64,000 nucleotides of DNA, from positions 1,862,501-1,926,500 of the forward strand of contig OY992840.1 of the NCBI GenBank assembly GCA_963921425.1. The letters run 5' to 3'. The notes under the pieces were generated by a model. The model made no database searches. It saw only the letters and a list, made by a program, of their open reading frames with translations, and was not told where the DNA came from. Both the position numbers and the translations under genes were made by a program. The stretch comes from Dryas octopetala. Its lineage: Eukaryota; Streptophyta; Magnoliopsida; Rosales; Rosaceae. Shown piece by piece: positions 36,117 to 46,014 of this stretch. Position 1 is the stretch's first letter. Every line of letters begins with the position of its first letter.

Positions 36117-36129
36117 AGCTCTGATACCA
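36117..36129 (-). other. Copia primer-binding site
   Basis: The minus strand reads ATGGTATCAGAGCT next to the 5' LTR, the initiator-Met-tRNA complement typical of Copia. Confidence 0.85.
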
Positions 36130-36451
36130 TGTTGATTTCTTACTCTGTAATTTTAAGGGAATTGAAAATGAAAGGAAAATGGGATGAACAGAGAAAACAG
36201 AAATGTCGTGGGACACCAGTAGTGCCTCTCACGCAGTGTATTTCTTCTGTATATTCAGTTATGACAAAGCTTTTGTAGCTGATACCACCAAAAAGATGTG
36301 AGGCTATGACCTCACTACATCCACTCACTTAATACCCTATTAGATATTGACATCTGTCAACTCATTACATTTATAAAACTAACGAACTTAACTCCCTAGC
36401 AGCTCATTAACATTTCTAATTATCAGACAAAAGACTTAATTAATCTCAACA
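36130..36451 (-). repeat. Copia 5' LTR (minus orientation)
   Basis: 322 bp. On the minus strand it starts TGTTGAGATTAATTAAG and is followed by the PBS at lower coordinates. Confidence 0.96.
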
Positions 36452-36881
36452 AAGTGAACCAATCAAAATCTTAACCATAAAAGAATATGAAGATTATATT
36501 CTTTTTTTACCATACAAATCCTATACGAGTCAAAAGTATCAAAAACTAATCAAATTACCAAGAACTAATAACAGTAATAGTCTAATAGAATAGAATTTCA
36601 TCAGAGAACTTGGGCCTCCCACTCCCACACCACTTCCATCAAAGTTGCAAATATCTACGATGCAAATCAAAAGGGATGATAGAAAGAAAAAAATAAAAAT
36701 AAAAAACCCACTTTCCAACTTACCAACTTACATTCAAGAATCTAATTTTAGCCATAGAAAGAGACAGAAACAGTTTCATCAATGAAATAAAAAAGAAATC
36801 AACAAGTTTCATCAACTCCAGTTTCTGACCCAAGACAAAAGAAACCAGAAAAAGTAAATAAGAGAGAAAAGAATAACTTAC

Positions 36882-37099
36882 TGTGTGAAAGATTCTTGTA
36901 GATACCCAGGATGATGTGGGTATTTTTGTTGTATTTATTTATTCATACACTTCTCCTGAAATACCAATAAAAGTGTCTGCAAGAGGAGGAACATGGAGCA
37001 ACAAACAATCTCATAAAGGGGGCAATTCCTAGTCCACCTAGTTCCTTGTGTTCCTTGTGATGTCCCCTCCACAAACACAATTCCAAAGTTCCAATCTGG

Positions 37100-37132
<33 letters not shown>

Positions 37133-37320
37133 ATACTGTTTATGATTCCATGCTAATTGGCAATTGTATTTGTGTGAGAAAGATTCTCCCTTTCTGCTTG
37201 TACATATGGACCCCACACACACGAACGCAAAAAATCCATCAATTGGCCTTGTACTTCTCGCTGTAAAGGTCAACCAACAGCGTGGTGCAAGAGTAGAGAG
37301 AGAAAGACTGAGAGAATCAG
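36882..37320 (-). promoter_or_regulatory. NLP 5'UTR first exon and leader
   Basis: It ends at a strong donor ACA/GTAAGT (36881). The leader contains a (CT)n microsatellite at 37102-37131. A TATATATA box lies at 37351-37358, about 30 bp before the inferred start near 37320. The transcription start is inference. Confidence 0.45.
37102..37131. repeat. (CT)n microsatellite
   Basis: About 15 dinucleotide units in the NLP leader. Confidence 0.95.
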
Positions 37321-37399
37321 AGCGCTGATTCAGTTTGGGTGATGATACAATATATATAATTTGAAGCGGTGGGTGGGAATCCTTTGGGAATCAGAATTT

Positions 37400-38337
37400 G
37401 TTCAACACTGAATGAACAAATGGAGGGGTAGTGCTTTGGGCTTTGCCACTCACTCGCTCACTCTCCCACCTTAGATGCTCTGCCACGCCTCTTTGAGTCA
37501 CTCTCTTTATTTTATTTAGGCCAAACGATATTTTTAAATCTATATTTTTATAAATTTTTTACTTTGATCATGATCTTTTGATTTTGTCAATTTCAATCAT
37601 ATATTTGTAATACGATAGCAATTTCGGTCGGTTTAAATTGTTAATCTCATTTAAATTGTTAAAGAAAAATCTGATATTATGAGTAGTATTTTGGATATCT
37701 TATTCACCTAGATACTTATGTAAACTCATAAGCATAAACTCTATAACCCTAAATCCTAAACTCATACCTATCATTAAATACAATCAATCTGAAAAGATAA
37801 GAAGTTTTATCTGTAAATTGAATATGTTCTATAACGGGTAAAGATTTAAATAGACATTTAGGTAAATTAAAATATTTGAAATGCCACTTATGTGTAAAGT
37901 AATTGTTTCCATATAAAATGTTTTATAAAAAATTTAAATAAAATTAACTATTTAAACTTAATTGTTATTATATTAGTATCGAATTTGTATATTATATAGT
38001 TATATTGGAGTCTGAGTTCTGATCCCTCTGTTTTCAAGTACTCAATAATGTTATATAAAGAAGACGAAAAGGACACTAGACTAATTGTAACAGAGTCAGA
38101 GTGCCACCTACAACAATTCTTGTAGATGATAGAAAGGGAAGTGGGCGAATTGTCTCTGTGCTTGAGTTAAACTGTCAATTTTCAGAAGCTTCAGTCTCTC
38201 TCTCTCTCTTTCAGCTGTGCCATTGTTGGAAAGTATAAAACCCTTTAATGTTTAATATTTTATGTTTTATTTACCAAAAGCAAGGAGAGAAAATGTACTG
38301 AATGGAAAAGAGAAAAAAGAAGTATACAATTTTAAAT
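37400..38337. other. NLP upstream intergenic sequence
   Basis: AT-rich from about 37500. No gene or defined repeat seen. Confidence 0.5.
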
Positions 38338-38561
38338 GAGTAAATTATATTTTAGTATCTTAAATATACATTATTTTTTAATTTAATACCTCAACTTTTA
38401 AAAATTACATTATAATTCCTCAATTTTCACTTCGTGTCAATTTCATACCTCCATTATCTTTTCCGTCAAAATGATCGTTAGTTGCTGAGGTGGCACTTAT
38501 GTGGCATCACTGTTGGCATTAACATGGCCTAAAATTTGTGTTATGTGAATAAAAATAATTA

Positions 38562-40030
38562 GAGCAAATTATACGTAGGTACCTCAAGTTTATCCTATAC
38601 TTCAACTTAGTACCTTAAGTTTAAAAAGTTGCAAGTTTGGTACCTCAACTTTCATTTCGTGACAACCACATACCTCCGTTAACTTTTCCGTCTGAGACCC
38701 CGTTAACCGCCTACGTGACACGCTGACGTGGCTTTAAAAAATGTCACGTAAATAAAAAAAAATAAATAAATAAACTTTTAAAAATAAAATAAATAATTAT
38801 GAAAAACAAAAAAATTAAAAACCCTAATAATTAAATTATAAGAAACAAAAAAACATTTATTTCATTTCTCTCCACCTCTCAGCCGTCGCCCCCCCTCCCG
38901 GCGAGACCACCCCAACTTCTTCTTCTTCCCCAACAAATCAACCCAAAACCATCAAAAAAATCAACAACAATCATCAAAATAAATCAACACAAATCAACCC
39001 AAAATCCATTTGCAGTACACCCAAACCCACAACCCCTCCTTCTTCCCCACCCAGTAACCCCTTCTCCTATCCCAACCAACAGCAAACTCCCCAAAACTTG
39101 AGCAACCCTCCTCCCTCTCAGCCACACACCCCCCCGCCAAACCACAACCCAAAACCACCATCTAAGACCCACACAAATCAACCCTCCTCCCTCCATTGTG
39201 CTTCTGCAACTCAAAACCAGAGACCCACAACGCACCACCCGAGACCCACTCGAGCAACCCTCCTCCCTCCCAGCCACACACCCTGCCGCCGAACCATAAC
39301 CCAAAACCACCACCCGAGACCTACACGAATCCACAACCACCACCCGAGCAACCCTCCTCCTCCCAGCCACACAAATCAACCCACCACCCGAAACCCCAAA
39401 ACCCGAGCAACCCTCCCTCCCAGCCACACAAATCAACCCACCACTCGAAACCCCAAAACCCGAGCAACCCAAGACCCATCAGTCACCGGAGAAAGAGAAA
39501 GGAAGAAGATGATGGTGGTCTCGCTGGAGAAAAAGATCGGGAAGAGAGAGAAGTGAGGAGAGAGAAGAGACAGAATCGCGGAGGGGGGGAACCCGAGACC
39601 CACCAATCACAGGAGAAAGTCACCGGAGAAAGAGAGAGGAAGAAGATGGGGGGTGGTCTCGCCGGAGATGGGCGCTGGAGAAAGAGTGACAGAAGCGGGG
39701 GGGGGGGGGGCGGATGAGAGAAATGAAATAAATGTTTTTTTGTTTTTTATAATTTAATTATTAGGGTTTTTAATTTTTTAATTTTTCATAATTATTTATT
39801 TTTTAAAAAAAGTTTATTACTTTTTTTATTATTTTTTTTATTTACGTGACATTTTTTAAAGTCATGTCAGTGTGCCATGTAAGCGGTTAACGGGCTCTCA
39901 GACGGAAAAGCTAACTGAGGTATGTGGTTGTCATGAAATAAAAGTTGAGGTACCAACTTCTAACTTTTTAAATTTGAGGTATTAAGTTGAAATATATAAT
40001 AAATTTGAGATACCTACATGTAATTTGTTA
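38562..40030. mobile_element. Inner MULE nested in the outer one
   Basis: 1469 bp with TIRs of about 315 bp (38562-38876; 39715-40030 inverted, roughly 85% identical) and a perfect 9 bp duplication AAATAATTA (38553-38561, 40031-40039). The TIR contains ACCTCAACTTT and CCGTTAAC words shared loosely with the outer element. The interior (38880-39714) is strikingly C-rich and repetitive on the plus strand, probably captured host sequence. No transposase. Confidence 0.87.
39098..39717 (+). other. Proline-rich ORFs in the inner MULE cargo
   Basis: Two overlapping frames (39098-39556, 39196-39717) give Pro/His/Asn/Thr-rich reading with repeats like SQPHTPPPNHNPKPP, then a basic end. They come from short tandem DNA repeats around CGAGCAACCCTCCTCCC. 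No known domain; probably not real proteins, although transcription of MULE cargo is possible. Confidence 0.3.
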
Positions 40031-40179
40031 AAATAATTAAATAAGACCAAAAATTTTAAAAATAAATATTACAACATTTATAAATAAAATAAAATAATTG
40101 AAAAAAAAAAAAAAAAAGCACAACAACCCCCACAGCTAGCACAAGCGGCGCACTCACCCCTAGGCCATTCCCTTCCAAC

Positions 40180-40181
<2 letters not shown>

Positions 40182-40222
<41 letters not shown>
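40182..40222. repeat. (TC)n microsatellite
   Basis: About 20 dinucleotide units followed by CCCTCCTTCCCTCCC, inside the outer MULE. Confidence 0.92.
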
Positions 40223-40228
<6 letters not shown>

Positions 40229-40859
40229 CTTCCCTCCCTCCCTTTCCTGCAATCTCTGATCTTCATCAAGGAATCAAGGATCTGATCATCTGAATCGGGT
40301 CGCGGGTCTTGATGGCTTCAAGCCAATCGAGGCGGTCCCAGATTTTGCAGAAGGTGAAAGGGAGAGAGGTTTAGCACTCTTTCTGGGCCGCGATCTACAG
40401 TGACGGTGGTGGGGAGTTGGAAGAGCTGAGACCTTTCTTTGTTATTGTTTTGTTAAATTATTTTATGTTGTAAGTGGGTTGGGTGAAGAATGGGGAGTTG
40501 CAGAACAAGAATAAGAAGAAAGAAGGAAGGAACAATAAGAAGAAAGAAAAAAGGTAGGGTCCGTGGGTGGGTGGGGCTGTTGTATTTTTTGTTTGGTTTC
40601 TTTTTTCAATTATTTTATTTTATTTTATTTATCCAGATGGCACAAATTTTAAGTCATGTCAATTCCAATAATAACACCACATCAGTGTTATCTCAGTCAT
40701 TTTGATAAAAAAAAGCAACGAAAATATGAAATTAATACGAAATGAAAGTTTAAGTATTATATTATAATTTTTAAAAATTGAGATATCAAATTGAAACACG
40801 AAGTATAATTAAGGTATAAAAATATAATTTGCTCATTTTTAATCTTTATCTTTGGTTTT

Positions 40860-41600
40860 GGATGGATTAAAAAAAGAAAATGGTAAGATAGTAAATTAAA
40901 TATTGATGGTCAACCATTAAATTAGTGATGAGCATTTGAGCGAAAAAAAAAAAAAAAAGTGATGGGGATTGATGTATCGATCTTGTTAAAGTTATTTGTG
41001 AACAGACGAAAAACAAGACAAAAAAAAAAAACAAAAACAAAGGAGAGAGATCACCAAAGTTAGAGAAACACTAATTGTGCATTTGTGCTGACGTCCAAAT
41101 AAGCTCCCATGCAAAACTCAGTCAAGGCAGACAAAAGTTTATGGTAGTTTTTAGCTTAGTAAAAAAGTCTAAAAATAGATTCCTTCGCTTGTAAGCAAGA
41201 AAAAATAAAAAAATAAAAAAATAATTCTCCATCACCAATTGTATACACTTCATAAGTTTTGTTTCTTTCGTCTGTGACGTAGCTGAGAGAGACTAATACA
41301 ATTTTATACACGTGTATTATAGAAATTGAACTTGTAGTATGCCTGGAAGAGACGTTGAACTAAGTAGGTTAATGCAATTTTACATTTGATATATTGGTCA
41401 ATGCAAAATTGTCCAAATGAGAAATAAATATCTACAAATCGTAAAGTACAATATAATCACTATTATATTAAATAAATTTTGATGGATCCAGCAGATTTAG
41501 GAAATTAGTCTAGGACAGCTTCTAAATATATATTTTTTAAAAGATAAAAATAACAAAGATAATAAAAACTAACTATAGGGTTTTTTTTTCTTTTAAAAAT
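40860..41600. other. No recognised feature
   Basis: AT-rich intergenic sequence with A runs. Confidence 0.5.
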
Positions 41601-41903
41601 TGATTGTTCATTCGGCCCATTCGCTATAGTGAAATACTGTAGCGGCTCACTTTTTAAAAATAGGTGCTACAGTAACGTCGATACAGTGACGCCGTTACTG
41701 TAGGGTTGTAGCGCGCTACAGTTCTTTAAAAAATGTTTTTTTTTTTTTTTTTCATTATAGTGCCAATTGGTACATAAACTACCAAAAAATCATAATTTAG
41801 GTATTTTTCATTCCATAAACATGTTAAATAATAACCAACATAAAACACAAAAAATCAAGATGAGCCTTCCATAATCTTTTTTATTTTAATAATAAATATA
41901 ATT

Positions 41904-42995
41904 GTTACTGTTCGATAGTAACATTTATTGTTATTATCGAATAGCAACAATCACCTATTGCTACTGTCAGGCAGTAACAACACTTAGGCCCCGTTTGGGA
42001 TTGCGGTGGAGGACCCAAAAGCTGCTGTAGATGACAATTCTCAATCACCTACAGCAGTTTTGGTGTTTGGTAAAAAAATAAAAAACTATTTTTCCCCACA
42101 ATTCTCAACTCCCCACAACAAAAACAGAAAGCAGGTTTCTAGGTGTTTTTGAAAGCTGCAGTGACTCACAACAACAATGAATATTTTATTTTACTCATAA
42201 TACCCTCATTGATTTCTATGATTTTTATTTGTTTCTTTAAATTAAAAAATATGTCTATTGTTAGTTATATTTTATATTGTGATAATTCATTATGATATTT
42301 TATTTATAGGATTAAAATTATAATATACCTAAAAAAATAATAGGCATATTTATTTAATAATGTTGTTCTTAGAAAAATTCATGCTAATAAAAATTTGTAG
42401 TCAAAAATTTCAAAAACAGGTAAAAAAACATATTATTTTTACCAAACAAATAAGTGAAATGCACTTTCAGCATCATGTCCATTTTAGTAATTATACACAG
42501 TCACAACATTTTTATATTAACATTTACCAAATACTTTGATATTGTTTTTTGCACTCACAACACTTTTGAAAACATAGTTTACCAAACACTCAACTGCTTT
42601 ACTTTACAGCTGACTTTACTTCACAGCTGTTTTTTCTCACAGCAATACCAAACTGGCCCTTAATGCTACTGCCCGACAATGACAATCAAGTATTGTTATT
42701 GTTTGATAGTAACAATAACAATAAATTAGATAATATAATTTAAACCTAATATAATCCTTGTGAAAGCATAAATAACCAAATGAAATTATAAATCTATGAC
42801 ACAATTAAAACAAACTAAAACAGAATCACAATTCCGTTGAAAAAAGAAAATAACTTGAAACTTCCGGATATAACTTAATGTTGTTGTAGCCCCTTACATC
42901 AAACAAAGTCGAGAGATTTCCAATAGATTTCACAAAAACCTACTCTCCTCCTATTTACACAATCAAAACCTATTGCTACTGTCTGACAGTGACAA
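41904..42995. repeat. Array of spaced imperfect palindromes, split by a MITE
   Basis: Palindromic units such as GTTACTGTTCGATAGTAAC (41904), GTTATTATCGAATAGCAAC (41930), TTGCTACTGTCAGGCAGTAA (41958), TGCTACTGCCCGACAATG (42664), GTTATTGTTTGATAGTAAC (42695) and TTGCTACTGTCTGACAGTGA (42973). With the MITE removed the first five are spaced about 26-31 bp apart. Related words occur at 41636-41725. Possibly subterminal repeats of an unrecognised transposon. Confidence 0.65.
41987..42659. mobile_element. PIF/Harbinger (Tourist-like) MITE
   Basis: 673 bp with ends GGCCCCGTTTGG and CCAAACTGGCCC, flanked by TTA on both sides (41984-41986, 42660-42662), the hallmark 3 bp duplication. Longer inverted similarity is visible (GGGATTGCGGTG against GGTATTGCTGTG). 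No coding capacity. Confidence 0.82.
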
Positions 42996-43149
42996 TCACC
43001 TATTGAACATTAACAATATGTTATTGTTAATCAAAAAGAAAATGAAACTTCTTAACAACCGTGTGTCAAATTCTTAATCAAGAAGATCGATTAGCGCAAC
43101 ATCAAAGATGTACCAAAAGAACTAACACAAAATCAATGAATAAATGAAA

Positions 43150-44400
43150 ATTATGATAACCATCTACAAATAATAGTATGCAGCAACCATCGCCCCCGTG
43201 ACACCATAACTTGATTGCCCCCCTAATAAGATGAATATGGACCAGAAAGATACTGCAGAATGATATTGGTAATAAAATGTCAAATTATGTTAGTGTAACA
43301 TGTAAATCGGGATCAAATAAGCATACAGTACTTGTATTCAAACAAGACCAAAAATCATAAGCAATAAAAGAATAAAAAAGAGTAATTAGATCAGTTTTAG
43401 ACTTTTAGTCATTTATAACGCATTAAAACAAGGTAAACAGAAAGCAAAGTAGAGATTTAAGTAAAAAATCATATCTAACCACTAAATAGGAACGCTCATC
43501 TGAAAGTGGCTCACACCTACATAGATAACAATTGATGAAATATTAATTTAGAAATGAAAAATTAAAAGAAAATAGGCAACATTTGTAGTGGAGGTTACAA
43601 ATAACATTTTACATATTAGAAAAACTATCGAGGAAAGAAGAAGGATGAAAGACCTACTCAGTAATTTCCACTTCACAAACAAAATCAGCTATGGAACCTG
43701 TTGTAGAATCAATGACAGCCTACAAAATTAAAAACAAGCCAAATTAGAAACAGTTGGACTTTTTGTTGACCTTGGTATACCTTAAGAAAGTGAAAAGGGA
43801 AAGAAAAGGACCAGTGACAATAATCTACCATTCCCATCCGATGGTTGCCTTCCAATATTCTCCTCACCTATTGTTTAAGTAGCAAATTAATAAAAAAATC
43901 TATAAATATTCTATAGAAACTAAAAACACATGGATTTCATATGTCATATAAATGTTCCGAGTACGTATACAAAAGGCTGCCAAATAAGTTTTTCAACGTG
44001 GTTCTTTTGCAGCAAATGCATCGCATCTATGGGGAAAGAAAGCCCATGATTAGAGGAGTAGGAAAATACCATAATCGAGTTAAGTCACCGTCGAGTTTGC
44101 CGAAAAATTGGCCAGAAAGCCGCTGCTTCTCGGTGTCGATCTATCGTCGTCGCTGGGTGGTTGGACCATCGAAGGCCATGAGAAGGAAGAGGAGAGAGAG
44201 ACGAGCATGGAGAGGTGGGTCTCGCCGCCATCCATGGTCGGACGGCGATGCATCAAGGAGAAAGAGAGAGGTGAAGAGAGAGAAGAGAAAGAATGGTGCT
44301 GAGTTTGAAATAAGAGAAATGAGAGAGGGAGTGGGAGAGAGACGGAGAACGGAAAAAAAGACCGGTTTGGTATAAACTGGTTCTCCTTCAAACACAAAAA
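43150..44400 (-). pseudogene. Exon-like fragments of unrecognised origin
   Basis: Minus-strand pieces: 43225-43150 can read QSSYGVTGAMVAAYYYL before a stop. 43722-43660 after a TTTTGTAG acceptor reads AVIDSTTGSIADFVCEVEIT. About 44100-44020 is also non-random. The purine-rich 44180-44360 is 5'UTR-like when read on the minus strand. I do not recognise the gene. It may be cargo of the transposon that carries the palindromes. Confidence 0.3.
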
Positions 44401-44511
44401 AAGTACTTGGGTCTTAAAAGTAGTGAGAGCCCAAAACTGGACTTTATAATCATTTACTTAAAACTATATAGCATTACAATTACCACAAAAATTCAAATAT
44501 TTTATTTATAA

Positions 44512-44763
44512 TGTTAGAAATCAACCCTACATTCAATCCTTAACTCTGGGAAGACTTTAGATTGAAGCTTACGATTTGCTATTGCCTTATTTAGCTGATT
44601 ACTTGGGCAAGTGTAACTTTCCTTCTTTATGTAATTACCTTAGACATAGGATCCGATTTTTCTTTCCTTATTGTAATTAGCTAGGCCTTCCCTATTTGTT
44701 ATATACCTCTGTAAATCATAGTGAAAGAATACACATAGAAATTCATTCCAACATATTTTCTCA
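44512..44763 (+). repeat. 5' LTR of the decayed Copia
   Basis: 252 bp, starts TGTTAGAAATCAACCC and ends TTTTCTCA before the PBS. Confidence 0.92.
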
Positions 44764-44852
44764 TATGGTATTAGAGCCAAAATATTGATCCCAATTTTCA
44801 TGATTTTACATCTTTTTGATTTCAATCCTTTTCACGCCTCTTCATCTCCAAT

Positions 44853-45865
44853 ATGAGCATTGACGCAATTCTCGAGCCACCAATGACAGGACAAACTTCT
44901 GGTTTGATATCCAACCCATTGCAAAAGAATTTTGGTCTGTTGTCCAACTCGGCACCTGACTATGAAGTCTCTTCACCTTTCTATCTTCACCATTCAGACA
45001 ACCCTAGCACCATAATTGTCTCCAAGCCTCTCATTGGAGAAAATTATCCAACATGGAGTCGTGTTGTTCGCAGGGCTCTAGAACCAAAAATAAACTGGGT
45101 TTTATTGATGGAACCTTTGTCAAACCTGCAGAGACTTCTCCAAACTATGCTCAATGGGTTCGTTGCAATAGTATGGTGAATTTCTGGATTGTCAATTCAC
45201 TTTCCTCAGAAATCTCCAATATCGTCATTTACACCTAGGGTGCACTCGAAGTTTGGACTGACCTTAAAGAACGTTTTTCTGAAAAAAAATGCTCCACGCA
45301 TATTTGAGATACATCGAAGTATATCTAATCATCATCAAGGGACGTCATATGTATCAGCCTATTACACCATTCTCAAAGGCTATTGGGATGAACTTTTATC
45401 CTATACGACTGTTGCAGCTTGTTCTTGCGGTGCCACTCAATCCCGAAACATATATTAAAAGAACAGAGACTCATGCAATTCCTCACAGGACTCAATGAAG
45501 TTTATTCTACTGTTCGAAGCAATATCTTGCTCATTGATCCATTGCCCACCGTTACTAAGGCTCATGCTCTTATCTTACAAGATGAACGTCAACGTTCACT
45601 AAGCAACACAGTCATACAGTCTGCGAATCATCCTATGCTAGCTGCTGTTTCTCGTCCTTCTAATAAACCAAAATACCATTGTGATTTTTGTGATAGAGAT
45701 GGTCACACTGAGTCTCATTGCAGGACCAAGAATCCATCAAAGTATCACTGTGATTTTTGTGATAAAGATGGACACTCGGATTCTCATTGCTGTTACAAGA
45801 AGAAGCAAGGCAACAGTCCATCAAATGCCACAGGAAGGAATATTCATAATAACATACTTCCTTGA
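44853..45865 (+). pseudogene. Copia gag with duplicated zinc knuckle
   Basis: Gag starts at 44853 (MSIDAILEPPMTGQ) with a SKPLIGENYPTWSR stretch typical of Copia gag. Frameshifts occur near 45110, 45235 and 45440. The C-terminal part (45419-45865) carries two near-identical CX2CX4HX4C knuckles, CDFCDRDGHTESHC and CDFCDKDGHSDSHC, from a duplicated DNA segment of about 65-70 bp. The protein would package element RNA; the gene is broken. Confidence 0.88.
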
Positions 45866-46014
45866 TTGCTGCTGTCCATGCCAATTCGTCAACAAATACA
45901 GGCATGACCCTTACTCCACATGAGTATCAAAAATTCCTCTCTATGGCTTTCAATGGTAAAACTAGCCCTTTGGCTAATAGTTTTGCAGGTATTTAAGGTG
46001 ACCTTAATTCTTCT

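Larger units (their letters stand above)
31519..36451 (-). mobile_element. Complete, young Copia retrotransposon in the NLP 5'UTR intron
   Basis: A 4933 bp element with two 322 bp LTRs that look identical throughout, TGTTGA...TCAACA ends, and a perfect 5 bp duplication AAGTG (31514-31518, 36452-36456). It carries one uninterrupted 1403-codon gag-pol, a PBS and a polypurine tract. Identical LTRs mean very recent insertion. It has the same orientation as NLP and lies wholly inside the inferred 5'UTR intron. All parts needed for autonomy are present. Confidence 0.97.
38338..40834. mobile_element. Outer MULE with long TIRs and captured 5'UTR-like sequence
   Basis: TIRs of about 215 bp (38338-38552; 40620-40834 inverted), starting GAGTAAATTATATTTTAG and GAGCAAATTATATTTTTA. 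The 9 bp flanks ATTTTAAAT and ATTTTTAAT differ at one base, an aged duplication. Interior outside the nested element (40040-40620): a (TC)n tract and a GC-richer segment with ATGGCTTCAAGCCAATCGAG near 40312, resembling the 5' end of a captured gene (reading MASSQSRRSQILQKVKG, then stop). No transposase. Confidence 0.8.

Noticed and set aside
39098..39717. Overlapping proline-rich ORFs as a cell-wall type gene
   Set aside because: Several frames are open because the DNA is C-rich and tandemly repeated. It lies inside MULE cargo and has no signal peptide or family match.
41904..42995. CRISPR-like array
   Set aside because: Repeats are imperfect palindromes with short AT spacers in plant DNA, with no cas genes and no constant repeat.
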